DNA of 64,000 bases, taken from assembly GCA_920105625.2 (NCBI GenBank), contig OV050033.1, forward strand, positions 93,250,280 to 93,314,279, given 5' to 3'. The position numbers were made by a program, and so were the translations under genes. The notes beneath the pieces were generated by a model. That model was not told the DNA's origin. It did not search any database and saw only the letters and a list, made by a program, of their open reading frames with translations. This DNA is from Clusia tigrina (lineage: Eukaryota > Arthropoda > Insecta > Diptera > Clusiidae). Shown here one piece after another: positions 51,372 to 63,600 of the stretch (the stretch's first letter is position 1; the number at the start of each line of letters is the position of its first letter).

Positions 51372-54300
51372 GCAACATACAAATGCTTGTAACGTTTTAC
51401 TGGAGCGTCATAAAACCTTGAAATTGTGTAACAATAAAGTACTCGAGCTTCTTGTCAAATTAAGCTATCGCTCAAAGCTGTGCTACCCTTGAGTCCCAAA
51501 TCAAACACTGATAAAACTTCAAATGGCCCTAACTTCTATACGGTACATTCTACACCTACCAAAGTTTGTAACATTCAAATGCTTGTAACTTTTTACTGGA
51601 GCGTCATAAAACCTTGAAATTTTTTAACAATAAAGTACTCGAGCCTCTTGTCAATTTAAGCTATCGCTCAAAGCTGTGCTACCCTTGAGTCTCAAATCAA
51701 GCACTGATAAAGCTTCAAATGGCCCTAACTTCTATACGGTACATTCTACACCTATCAAAGTTTGCCACATACAAATGCTTGTAACTTTTTACTGGAGCGT
51801 CATAAAACCTTGAAATTTGGTATCAATAAAGTACTCGAGCCTCTTGTCAATTTAAGCTATCGCTCAAAGCTATGCTACCCTTGTGTCCCAAATCAAACAC
51901 TGATAAAGTTTCAAATGGCCCTAACTTCTATATGGTATGTCCTACCCCTATCAAAGTTTGCAACATACAAATGCTTGTAACTTCTTACTGGAGCGTCATT
52001 AAACCTTGAAATTTTGTAACAATAAAGTACTCGAGCCTCTTGTCAATTTAAGCTATCGCTCAAACCTATGCTACCCTTGAGTCCCAAATCAAACACTGAT
52101 AAAACTTCAAATGTCCCTAATTTCTATAAGGTACGTCCTACACCTATCACAGTTTGCCACATATAAATGCTTGTAACTTTTTACTGGAGCGTCATAAAAC
52201 CTTGAAATTTTGTAACAATAAAGTACTCGAGCCTCTTGTCAATTTAAGCTATCGCTCAAAGTTGTGCTACCCATGAGTCACAAATCAAACACTGATAAAG
52301 CTTCAAATGGCCCTAACTTCTATACGGTACGTCCTACACCTATCAAAGTTTGCAACATACAAATGCTTGTAATTTTTACTGGAGCGTCATAAAACCATGA
52401 AATTTTGTAACAATAAAGTACTCGAGCCTCTTGTCAATTTAAGCTATCGCTCATAGCTGTGCTACCCTTGAGTCCCAAATCAAACACTGATAAAGCTTCA
52501 AATGGCCCTAACTTCTATACGGTATGTCCTACACCTATCAAAGTTTGCAACATATAAATGCTTGTAACTTTTTACTGGAGCGTCATAAAACCTTGAAATT
52601 ATGTAACAATAAAGTACTCGAGCCTCTTGTCAATTTAAGCTATCGCTCAAAGCTGTGCTACCCTTGAGTCCCAAATCAAACACTGATAAAGCTTCAAATG
52701 GCCCTAACTTCTATACGGTACGTCCTACACCTATCAAAGTTTGCAACGTACAAATGCTTGTAACTTTTTACTGGAGCGTCATTAAACCTTGAAATTTTGT
52801 AACAATAAAGTACTCGAGCCTCTTGTCAATTTAAGCTATCGCTCAAAGCTATGCTACCCTTGAATCCCAAATCAAACACTGATAAAACTTCAAATGTCCC
52901 TAACTTCTATACGGTACGTCCTACACCTATCAAAGTTTGCAACATACAAATGCTTCTAACTTTTTACTGGAGCGTCATAAAACCTTGAAATTATGTAACA
53001 ATAAAGTACTCGAGCCTCTTGTCAATTTAAGATATCGCTCAAAGCTGTGCTACCCTTGAGTCCCAAATCAAACACTGATAAAGCTTCAAATGGCCCTAAC
53101 TTCTATACGGTACGTCCTACACCTATCAAAGTTTGCAACATACAAATGCTTGTTACTTTTTACTGGAGCGTCATTAAACCTTGAAATTTTGTAACAATAA
53201 AGTACTCGAGCCTCTTGTCAATTTAAGCCATCGCTCAAAGCTATGCTACCCTTGAGTCCCAAATCAAACACTGATAAGACTTCAAAAGGCCCTAACTTCT
53301 ATACGGTACGTCCTACACCTATCAAAGTTTGCAACAAACAAATTCTTGTAACTTTTTACTGGAGCGTCATAAAATCTTGAAATTTTGTAACAATAAAGTA
53401 CTCGAGCCTCTTGTCAATTTAAGCTATCGCTCAAAGCTGTGCTACCCTTGAGAACCAAAGCAAACACTGATAAAACTTCAAATGGCTCTAACTTCTATAT
53501 GGTACGTCCTACACCTATCAAAGTTTGCAACATACAAATGCTTGTAACTTCTTACTGGAGCGTCATTAAACCTTGAAATTTTGTAACAATAAAGTACTCG
53601 AGCCTCTTGTCAATTTAAGCTATCGCTCAAAGCTATGCTACCCTTGAGTCCCAAATCACACACTGATAAAACTTCAAATGTCCCTAACTTCTATACGGTA
53701 CGTCCTACAGCTATCAAAATTTGCCACATATAAATGCTTGTAACTTTTTACTGGAGCGTCATAAAACCTTGAAATTTTGTAACAATAAAGTACTCGAGCC
53801 TCTTGTCAATTTAAGCTTTCGCTCAAAGCTGTGCTACCCTAATCAAACACTGATAAAACTTCAAATGGCCCTAACTTCTATACGGTACTTCCTACACCTA
53901 TCAAAGTTTGCAACATACAAATGCTTGCAACTTTTTACTGGAGCGTCATAAAACCTTGAAATATTGTAACAATAAAGTACTCTAGCCTCTTGTAAATTTA
54001 AGCTATCGCTCAAAGCTGTGCTACCCTTGAGTCCCAAATCAAACACTGATAAAACTTTAAATGGCCCTAACTTCTAAACGTTACGTCTTACACCTATCAA
54101 AGTTTGCAACATACAAATGCTTGTAACTTTTTACTGGAGCGTCATAGAACCTTGAAATTTTGTAACAATAAAGTACTCGAGCCTCTTGTCAATTTAAGCT
54201 ATCGCTTCAAGCTGTGGTACCCTTGAGTCCCAAGTCAAACACTGATAAATCTTCAAATGGCCCTACCTTCTATACGGTACGTCCTACACCTATCAACGTT

Positions 54301-57300
54301 TGCAACATATAAATGCTTGTAACTTTTTACTGGAGCGTCATAAAACCTTGAAATTTTGTATCAATAAAGTACTCGAGCCTCTTGTCAATTTAAGCTATCG
54401 CTCAAAGCTGTGCTACCCTTGAGTCCCAAATCAAACACTGATAAAACTTCAAATAGCCCTAACTTCTATACGGTACGTCCTACACCTATCAAAGTTTCCA
54501 ACATACAAATGCTTGTAACGTTTTACTGGAGCGTCATAAAACCTTGAAATTGTGTAACAATAAAGTACTCGAGCTTCTTGTCAAATTAAGCTATCGCTCA
54601 AAGCTGTGCTACCCTTGAGTCCCAAATCAAACACTGATAAAAATTCAAATGGCCCTAACTTCTATACTGTACGTCCTACAGCTATCAAAGCTTGCAACAT
54701 ACAAATGCTTGTAACTTTTTTCTGGAGCGTCATAAAACCTTGAAATTTTGTAACAATAAAGTACTCGAGCCTCTTGTCAATTTAAGCTATCGCTCAAAGC
54801 TGTGCTAACCTTGAGTCCCAAATCAAACACTGATAAATCTTCAAATGGCCCAAACTTCTATACCGTACGTCCTACACCTATCAAAGTTTGCAACATATAA
54901 ATGCTTGTAACTTTTTACTGGAGCGTCATAAAACCTTTAAATTTTGTAACAATAAAGTACTGGAGCCTCTTGTCAATTTAAGCTATCGCTTCAAGCTGTG
55001 CTACCCTTGAGTCCCAAATCAAACACTGATAAATCTTCAAATGGCCCTACCTTCTATACGGTACGTCCTACACCTATCAACGTTTGCAACATATAAATGC
55101 TTGTAACTTTTTACTGGAGCGTCATAAAACCTTGAAATTTTGTATCAATAAAGTACTCGAGCCTCTTGTCAATTTAAGCTATCGCTCAAAGCTGTGCTAC
55201 CCTTGAGTCCCAAATCAAACACTGATAAAACTTCAAATGGCCCTAACTTCTATACGGTACATTCTACACCTACCAAAGTTTGCAACATTCAAATGCTTGT
55301 AACTTTTTACTGGAGCGTCATAAAACCTTGAAATTTTGTAACAATAAAATACTCGAGCTTCTTGTCAATTTAAGCAATCGCTCAAAGCTGTGCTACCCTT
55401 GAGTCCCAAATGAAACACTGATAAAGTTTCAAATGGCCCTAACTTCTATATGGTATGTCCTACACCTATCAAATTGTGCAACATACAAATGCTTGTAACT
55501 TTTTACTGGAGCGTCATTAAACCTTGAAATTTTCTAACAATAAAGTACTCGAGCCTCTTGTCAATTTAAGCTATCGCTCAAAGCTATGCTACCCTTGAGT
55601 CCCAAATCAAACACTGATAAAACTTCAAATGTCCCTAACTGCTATACGGTACGTCCTACACCTATCAAAGTTTGCCGCATATAAATGCTTGTAACTTTTT
55701 ACTGGAGCGTCATAGAACCTTGAAATTTTGTAACAATAAAGTACTCGAGCCTCTTGTCAATTTAAGCTATCGCTCGAAGCTGTGCTACCCTTGAGTCCCA
55801 AAGCAAACACTGATAAAACTTAAAATGGCTCTAACTTCTATATGGTACGTCCTACACCTATCAAAGTTTGCAACATACAAATGCTTGTAACTTCTTACTG
55901 GAGCGTCATTAAACCTTGAAATTTTGTAACAATAAAGTACTCGAGCCTCTTGTCAATTTAAGCTATCGCTCAAAGCTGTGCTAACCTTGAGTCCCAAATC
56001 AAACACTGATAAATCTTCAAATGGCCCAAACTTCTATACGGTACGTCCTACACCTATCAAAGTTTGCAACATATAAATGCTTGTAACTTTTTACTGGAGC
56101 GTCATAAAACCTTTAAATTTTGTAACAATAAAGTACTCGAGCCTCTTGTCAATTTAAGCTATCGCTCAAAGCTATGCTACCCTTGAGTCCCAAATCAAAC
56201 ACTGATAAAGCTTCAAATGGCCCTATCTTCTATACGGTACGTCCTACACCTATCAAAGTTTGCAACATATAAATGCTTGTAACTTTTTACTGGAGCGTCA
56301 TAAAACCTTGAAATTTTGTAACAATAAAGTACTCGAGCCTCTTGTCAATTTAAGCTATCGCTCAAAGCTGTGCTACCCTTGAGTCCCAAATCAAACACTG
56401 ATAAAACTTCAAATGGCCCTAACTTCTATATGGTACGTCCTACACCTATCAAAGTTTGCAACATACAAATGCTTGTAACGTTTTACTGGAGCGTCATAAA
56501 ACCTTGAAATTGTGTAACAATAAAGTACTCGAGCCTCTTGTCAAATTAAGCTATCGCTCAAAGCTGTGCTACCCTTGAGTCCCAAATCAAACACTGATAT
56601 AAATTCAAATGGCCCTAACTTCTATACGGTACGTCCTACAGCTATCAAAGCTTGCAACATACAAATGCTTGTAACTTTTTACTGGAGCGTCATAAAACCT
56701 TGAAATTTTGTAACAATAAAGTACTCGAGCCTCTTGTCAATTTAAGCTATCGCTCAAAGCTGTGCTAACCTTGAGTCCCAAATCAAACACTGATAAATCT
56801 TCAAATGGCCCAAACTTCTATACGGTACGTCCTACACCTATCAAAGTTTGCAACATATAAATGTTTGTAACTTTTTACTGGAGCGTCATAAAACCTTTAA
56901 ATTTTGTAACAATAAAGTACTCGAGCCTCTTGTCAATTTAAGCTATCGCTCAAAGCTATGCTACCCTTGAGTCCCAAATCAAACACTGATAAAGCTTCAA
57001 ATGGCCCTATCTTCTATACGGTACGTCCTACACCTATCCAAGTTTGCAACATACAAATGCTTTTAACTTTTTACTGGAGCGTCATAAAACCTTGAAATAT
57101 TGTAACAATAAAGTACTCGAGCCTCTTGTCAATTTAAGCTATCGCTCAAAGCTGTGCTACCCTTGAGTCCCACATCAAACACTGATAAAACTTTAAATGG
57201 CCCTAACTTCTAAACGTTACGTCTTACACCTATCAAAGTTTGCAACATACAAATGCTTGTAACTTTTTACTGGAGCGTCATAGAAACTTGAAATTTTGTA

Positions 57301-57640
57301 ACAATAAAGTACTCGAGCCTCTTGTCAATTTAAGCTATCGCTCAAAGCTGTGCTACCCTTGAGTCCCAAATCAAACACTGATAAATCTTCAAATGGCCCT
57401 ACCTTCTATACGGTACGTCCTACACCTATCAACGTTTGCAACATATTAATGCTTGTAACTTTTTACTGGAGCGTCATAAATCCTTGAAATTTTGTAACAA
57501 TAAAGTACTCGAGCCTCTTGTCAATTTAAGCTATCGCTCAAAGCTGTGCTACCCTTGAGTCCCAAGTCAAACACTGATAAAACTTCAAATGGCCCTAACT
57601 TCTATACGGTACATTCTACACCTACCAAAGTCTGCAACAT
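51372..57640 (+). repeat. About 6.3-kb block, copy 2
   Basis: It repeats 42170-48240 with one extra monomer near 53.1 kb (gataaagcttc...tgcttgttac). Private differences include cttgcccatgag-type change ctacccatgag near 52271, gctcatagctg near 52452, caaaatttgcc near 53716 and gccgcatataaatg near 55675. Its right end overlaps the first copy of the 7-mer duplication that starts near 56275. Confidence 0.8.
53822..53853 (+). repeat. Out-of-register deletion junction, copy 2
   Basis: Same gctaccctaatcaaacac junction as at 44424-44455, displaced by 9398 bp. Sharing this rare junction is strong evidence that the two large blocks have one origin. Confidence 0.75.
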
Positions 57641-57646
57641 ACAAAT
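56275..57646 (+). repeat. 7-monomer tandem duplication, copy 1 (1372 bp)
   Basis: It is repeated directly at +1372 bp (7 x 196). Shared private marks are tatatggtacg with a later attgtgtaac, gatataaattc (56596 and 57968), aaagcttgcaac, gctaaccttgag, atgtttgtaac, atctatccaagtttgc, cttttaac, cccacatc, atagaaacttg (near 57280 and 58652), acatattaatg and aaagtctgcaac. I saw almost no differences, so this is one of the youngest events in the window. Confidence 0.88.
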
Positions 57647-59018
57647 GCTTGTAACTTTTTACTGGAGCGTCATAAAACCTTGAAATTTTGTAACAATAAA
57701 GTACTCGAGCCTCTTGTCAATTTAAGCTATCGCTCAAAGCTGTGCTACCCTTGAGTCCCAAATCAAACACTGATAAAACTTCAAATGGCCCTAACTTCTA
57801 TATGGTACGTCCTACACCTATCAAAGTTTGCAACATACAAATGCTTGTAACGTTTTACTGGAGCGTCATAAAACCTTGAAATTGTGTAACAATAAAGTAC
57901 TCGAGCCTCTTGTCAAATTAAGCTATCGCTCAAAGCTGTGCTACCCTTGAGTCCCAAATCAAACACTGATATAAATTCAAATGGCCCTAACTTCTATACG
58001 GTACGTCCTACAGCTATCAAAGCTTGCAACATACAAATGCTTGTAACTTTTTACTGGAGCGTCATAAAACCTTGAAATTTTGTAACAATAAAGTACTCGA
58101 GCCTCTTGTCAATTTAAGCTATCGCTCAAAGCTGTGCTAACCTTGAGTCCCAAATCAAACACTGATAAATCTTCAAATGGCCCAAACTTCTATACGGTAC
58201 GTCCTACACCTATCAAAGTTTGCAACATATAAATGTTTGTAACTTTTTACTGGAGCGTCATAAAACCTTTAAATTTTGTAACAATAAAGTACTCGAGCCT
58301 CTTGTCAATTTAAGCTATCGCTCAAAGCTATGCTACCCTTGAGTCCCAAATCAAACACTGATAAAGCTTCAAATGGCCCTATCTTCTATACGGTACGTCC
58401 TACACCTATCCAAGTTTGCAACATACAAATGCTTTTAACTTTTTACTGGAGCGTCATAAAACCTTGAAATATTGTAACAATAAAGTACTCGAGCCTCTTG
58501 TCAATTTAAGCTATCGCTCAAAGCTGTGCTACCCTTGAGTCCCACATCAAACACTGATAAAACTTTAAATGGCCCTAACTTCTAAACGTTACGTCTTACA
58601 CCTATCAAAGTTTGCAACATACAAATGCTTGTAACTTTTTACTGGAGCGTCATAGAAACTTGAAATTTTGTAACAATAAAGTACTCGAGCCTCTTGTCAA
58701 TTTAAGCTATCGCTCAAAGCTGTGCTACCCTTGAGTCCCAAATCAAACACTGATAAATCTTCAAATGGCCCTACCTTCTATACGGTACGTCCTACACCTA
58801 TCAACGTTTGCAACATATTAATGCTTGTAACTTTTTACTGGAGCGTCATAAATCCTTGAAATTTTGTAACAATAAAGTACTCGAGCCTCTTGTCAATTTA
58901 AGCTATCGCTCAAAGCTGTGCTACCCTTGAGTCCCAAGTCAAACACTGATAAAACTTCAAATGGCCCTAACTTCTATACGGTACATTCTACACCTACCAA
59001 AGTCTGCAACATACAAAT
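57647..59018 (+). repeat. 7-monomer tandem duplication, copy 2 (1372 bp)
   Basis: It follows copy 1 in register. The edge can only be placed within about 57647-57690: copy 1 continues into aataaagtactcg, whereas after copy 2 the sequence continues with aataaaatactcg, as at about 48297. This shows which end is the original continuation. Confidence 0.86.
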
Positions 59019-59689
59019 GCTTGTAACTTTTTACTGGAGCGTCATAAAACCTTGAAATTTTGTAACAATAAAATACTCGAGCCTCTTGTCAATTTAAGCA
59101 ATCGCTCAAAGCTGTGCTACGCTTGAGTCCCAAATCAAACACTGATAAAGTTTCAAATGGCCCTAACTTCTATACGGTACGTCCTACACCTATCAAAGTT
59201 TGCAACATACAAATGCTTGTAACGTTTTACTGGAGCGTCATAAAACCTTGAAATTGTGTAACAATAAAGTACTCGAGCCTCTTGTCAAATTAAGCTATCG
59301 CTCAAAGCTGTGCTACCCTTGAATCCCAAATCAAACACTGATAAAAATTCAAATGGCCCTAACTTCTATACGGTACGTCCTACAGCTATCAAAGCTTGCA
59401 ACATACAAATGCTTGTAACTTTTTACTGGAGCGTCATAAAACCTTGAAATTTTGTAACAATAAAGTACTCGAGCCTCTTGTCAATTTAAGCTATCGCTCA
59501 AAGCTGTGCTAACCTTGAGTCCCAAATCAAACACTGATAAATCTTCAAATGGGCTATACTTCTATACGGTACGTCCTACACCTATCAAAGTTTGCAACAT
59601 ATAAATGCTTGTAACTTTTTACTGGAGCGTCATAAAACCTTTAAATTTTGTAACAATAAAGTACTCGAGCCTCTTGTCAATTTAAGCTA
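58710..59689 (+). repeat. 5-monomer tandem duplication, copy 1 (980 bp)
   Basis: It repeats at +980 bp (5 x 196), falling to +965 after a 15-bp loss in copy 2. Shared marks are acatattaatg, cataaatcc, cccaagtcaaac (58932 and 59912), aagcaatcgctc with gctacgcttgag, cttgaatccc and the rare gggctatacttc (59551 and 60516). It overlaps the last units of the 7-mer duplication. Confidence 0.85.
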
Positions 59690-60654
59690 TCGCTCAAAGC
59701 TGTGCTACCCTTGAGTCCCAAATCAAACACTGATAAATCTTCAAATGGCCCTACCTTCTATACGGTACGTCCTACACCTATCAACGTTTGCAACATATTA
59801 ATGCTTGTAACTTTTTACTGGAGCGTCATAAATCCTTGAAATTTTGTAACAATAAAGTACTCGAGCCTCTTGTCAATTTAAGCTATCGCTCAAAGCTGTG
59901 CTACCCTTGAGTCCCAAGTCAAACACTGATAAAACTTCAAATGGCCCTAACTTCTATACGGTACATTCTACACCTACCAAAGTTTGCAACATACAAATGC
60001 TTGTAACTTTTTACTGGAGCGTCATAAAACCTTGAAATTTTGTAACAATAAAATACTCGAGCCTCTTGTCAATTTAAGCAATCGCTCAAAGCTGTGCTAC
60101 GCTTGAGTCCCAAATCAAACACTGATAAAGTTTCAAATGGCCCTAACTTCTATACGGTACGTCCTACACCTATACAAATGCTTGTAACATTTTACTGGAG
60201 CGTCATAAAACCTTGAAATTGTGTAACAATAAAGTACTCGAGCCTCTTGTCAAATTAAGCTATCGCTCAAAGCTGTGCTACCCTTGAATCCCAAATCAAA
60301 CACTGATAAAAATTCAAATGGCCCTAACTTCTATACGGTACGTCCTACAGCTATCAAAGCTTGCAACATACAAATGCTTGTAACTTTTTACTGGAGCGTC
60401 ATAAAACCTTGAAATTTTGTAACAATAAAGTACTCGAGCCTCTTGTCAATTTAAGCTATCGCTCAAAGCTGTGCTAACCTTGAGTCCCAAATCAAACACT
60501 GATAAATCTTCAAATGGGCTATACTTCTATACGGTACGTCCTACACCTATCAAAGTTTGCAACATATAAATGCTTGTAACTTTTTACTGGAGCGTCATAA
60601 AGCCTTTAAATTTTGTAACAATAAAGTACTCGAGCCTCTTGTCAATTTAAGCTA
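59690..60654 (+). repeat. 5-monomer tandem duplication, copy 2 (965 bp)
   Basis: Second copy of the preceding 5-mer. It differs by the 15-bp deletion near 60174, by taacattttac for taacgttttac in the same unit, and by cataaagcctttaaa near 60596. It ends at about 60655, where the next unit reads tatccctcaaagctatgc. Confidence 0.85.
60062..60242 (+). repeat. Satellite monomer with 15-bp deletion (181 bp)
   Basis: The unit reads acacctatacaaatgc, so monomer positions about 113-127 are missing. The dinucleotide at stands at both edges. The matching unit in the neighbouring copy (near 59190) is full length, so the loss happened after the 5-mer duplication. Confidence 0.88.
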
Positions 60655-63600
60655 TCCCTCAAAGCTATGCTACCCTTGAGTCCCAAATCAAACACTGATA
60701 AAGCTTCAAATGGCCCTATCTTCTATACGGTACGTCCTACACCTATCAAAGTTTGCAACATACAAATGCTTGTAACTTTTTACTGGAGCGTCATAAAACC
60801 TTGAAATATTGTAACAATAAAATACTCGAGCCTCTTGTCAATTTAAGCTATCGCTCAAAGCTGTGCTACCCTTGAGTCCCAACTCAAACACTGATAAAAC
60901 TTTAAATGGCCCTAACATCTAAACGTTGCGTCTTACACCTATCAAAGTTTGCAACATACAAATGCTTGTAACTTTTTACTGGAGCGTCATAGAACCTTGA
61001 AATTTTGTAACAATAAAGTACTCGAGCCTCTTGTCAATTTAAGCTATCGCTCAAAGCTGTGCTACCCTTGAGTCCCAAATCAAACACTGATAAATCTTCA
61101 AATGGCCCTACCTTCTATACGGTATGTCCTACACCTATCAACGTTTGCAACATATTAATGCTTGTAACTTTTTACTGGAGCGTCATAAAACCTTGAAATT
61201 TTGTAACAATAAAGTACTCGAGTCTCTTGTCAATTTAAGCTATCGCTCAAAGCTGTGCTACCCTTGAGTCCCAAATCAAACACTGATAAAACTTCAAAAG
61301 GCCCTAACTTGTATACGGTACATTCTACACCTACCAAAGTTTGCAACATACAAATGCTTGTAACTTTTTACTGGAGCTTCATAAAACCTTGAAATTTTGT
61401 AACAATAAAATACTCGAGCCTCTTGTCAATTTAAGCAATCGCTCAAAGCTGTGCTACCCTTGAGTCCCAAATCAAACACTGATAAAACTTCAAATGGCTC
61501 TAACTTCTATATGGTACGTCCTACACCTATCAAAGTTTGCAACATACAAATGCTTGTAACTTCTTACTGGAGCGTCATTAAACCTTGAAATTTTCTAACA
61601 ATAAAGTACTCGAGCCTCTTGTCAATTCAAGCTATCGCTCAAAGCTATGCTACCCTTGAGTCCCAAATCAAACACTGATAAAACTTCAAATGTCCCTAAC
61701 TGCTATACGGTACGTCCTACACCTATCAAAGTTTGCCACATATAAATGCTTGTAACTTTTTACTGGAGCGTCATAGAACCTTGAAATTTTGTAACAATAA
61801 AGTACTCGAGCCTCTTGTCAATTTAAGCTATCGCTCGAAGCTGTGCTACCCTTGAGTCCCAAAGCAAACACTGATAAAACTTAAAATGGCTCTAACTTCT
61901 ATATGGTACGTCCTACACCTATCAAAGTTTGCAACATACAAATGCTTGTAACTTCTTACTGGAGCGTCATAAAACCTTGAAATTGTGTAACAATAAAGTA
62001 CTCGAGCCTCTTGTCAAATTAAGCTATCGCTCAAAGCTGTGCTACCCTTGAGTCCCAAATCAAACACTGATAAAAATTCAAATGGCCCTAACTTCTATAC
62101 GGTACGTCCTACAGCTATCAAAGCTTGCAACATACAAATGCTTGTAACTTTTTACTGGAGCGTCATAAAACCTTGAAATTTTGTAACAATAAAGTACTCG
62201 AGCCTCTTGTCAATTTAAGCTATCGCTCAAAGCTGTGCTAACCTTGAGTCCCAAATCAAACACTGATAAATCTTCAAATGGCCCAAACTTCTATACGGTA
62301 CGTCCTACACCTATCAAAGTTTGCAACATATAAATGCTTGTAACTTTTTACTGGAGCGTCATAAAACCTTTAAATTTTGTAACAATAAAGTACTCGAGCC
62401 TCTTGTCAATTTAAGCTATCGCTCAAAGCTATGCTACCCTTGAGTCCCAAATCAAACACTGATAAATCTTCAAATGGCCCTACCTTCTATACGGTACGTC
62501 CTACACCTATCAACGTTTGCAACATATTAATGCTTGTAACTTTTTACTGGAGCGTCATAAATCCTTGAAATTTTGTAAAAATAAAGTACTCGAGCCTCTT
62601 GTCAATTTAAGCTATCGCTCAAAGCTGTGCTACCCTTGAGTCCCAAGTCAAACACTGATAAAACTTCAAATGGCCCTAACTTCTATACGGTACATTCTAC
62701 ACCTAAAAAAATTTGCAACATACAAATGCTTGTAACTTTTTACTGGAGCGTCATAAAACCTTGAAATTTTCTAACAATAAAATACTCGAGCCTCTTGTCA
62801 ATTTAAGCAATCGCTCAAAGCTGTGCTACGCTTGAGTCCCAAATCAAACACTGATAAAGTTTCAAATGGCCCTAACTTCTATACGGTACGTCCTACACCT
62901 ATCAAAGTTTGCAACATACAAATGCTTGTAACGTTTTACTGGAGCGTCATAGAACCTTGAAATTTTGTAACAATAAAGTACTCGAGCCTCTTGTCAATTT
63001 AAGCTATCGCTCAAAGCTGTGCTACCCTTGAGTCCCAAATCAAACACTGATAAATCTTCAAATGGCTCTAACTTCTATATGGTACGTCCTACACCTATCA
63101 AAGTTTGCAACATACAAATGCTTGTAACTTCTTACTGGAGCGTCATAAAACCTTGAAATTTTGTAACAATAAAGTACTCGAGCCTCTTGTCAATTTAAGC
63201 TATCGCTCAAAGCTGTGCTACCCTTGAGTCCCAAATTAAACACTGATAAATCTTCAAATGGCCCTAACTTCTATACGGTACGTCCTACACCTATCAAAGT
63301 TTGCAACATATAAATGCTTGTAACTTTTTACTGGAGCGTCATAAAACCTTGAAATTTTGTAACAATAAAGTACTCGAGCCTCTTGTCAATTTAAGCTATC
63401 GCTCAAAGCTGTGCTACCCTTGAGTCCCAAAGCAAACACTGATAAAACTTCAAATGGCCCTAACTTCTATACGGTACGTCCTACACCTATCAAAGTTTGC
63501 AACATACAAATGCTTGTAACTTTTTACTGGAGCGTCATAAAACCTTGAAATTGTGTAACAATAAAGTACTCGAGCCTCTTGTCAAATTAAGCTATCGCTC

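Noticed and set aside
1783..54046. Recurring open frames of 61-76 codons, above all the 72-codon plus-strand frame near 2262, 4614, 8399, 14144, 22373 and later sites
   Set aside because: They lie in the satellite and recur wherever the same two variant monomers adjoin. Those I checked start at TTG (2262) or GTG (1783), not ATG. As 196 is not a multiple of three, any frame shifts in each unit and soon meets a stop. No ribosome-binding or coding pattern supports them.
44445..54046. Minus-strand frames of 61-67 codons at 44445-44648, 49559-49744 and 53861-54046
   Set aside because: All are antisense to the same tacttcc / cttgcaac / actctagcc variant units and differ only as those units differ. 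They are satellite artefacts, though useful as lineage markers.
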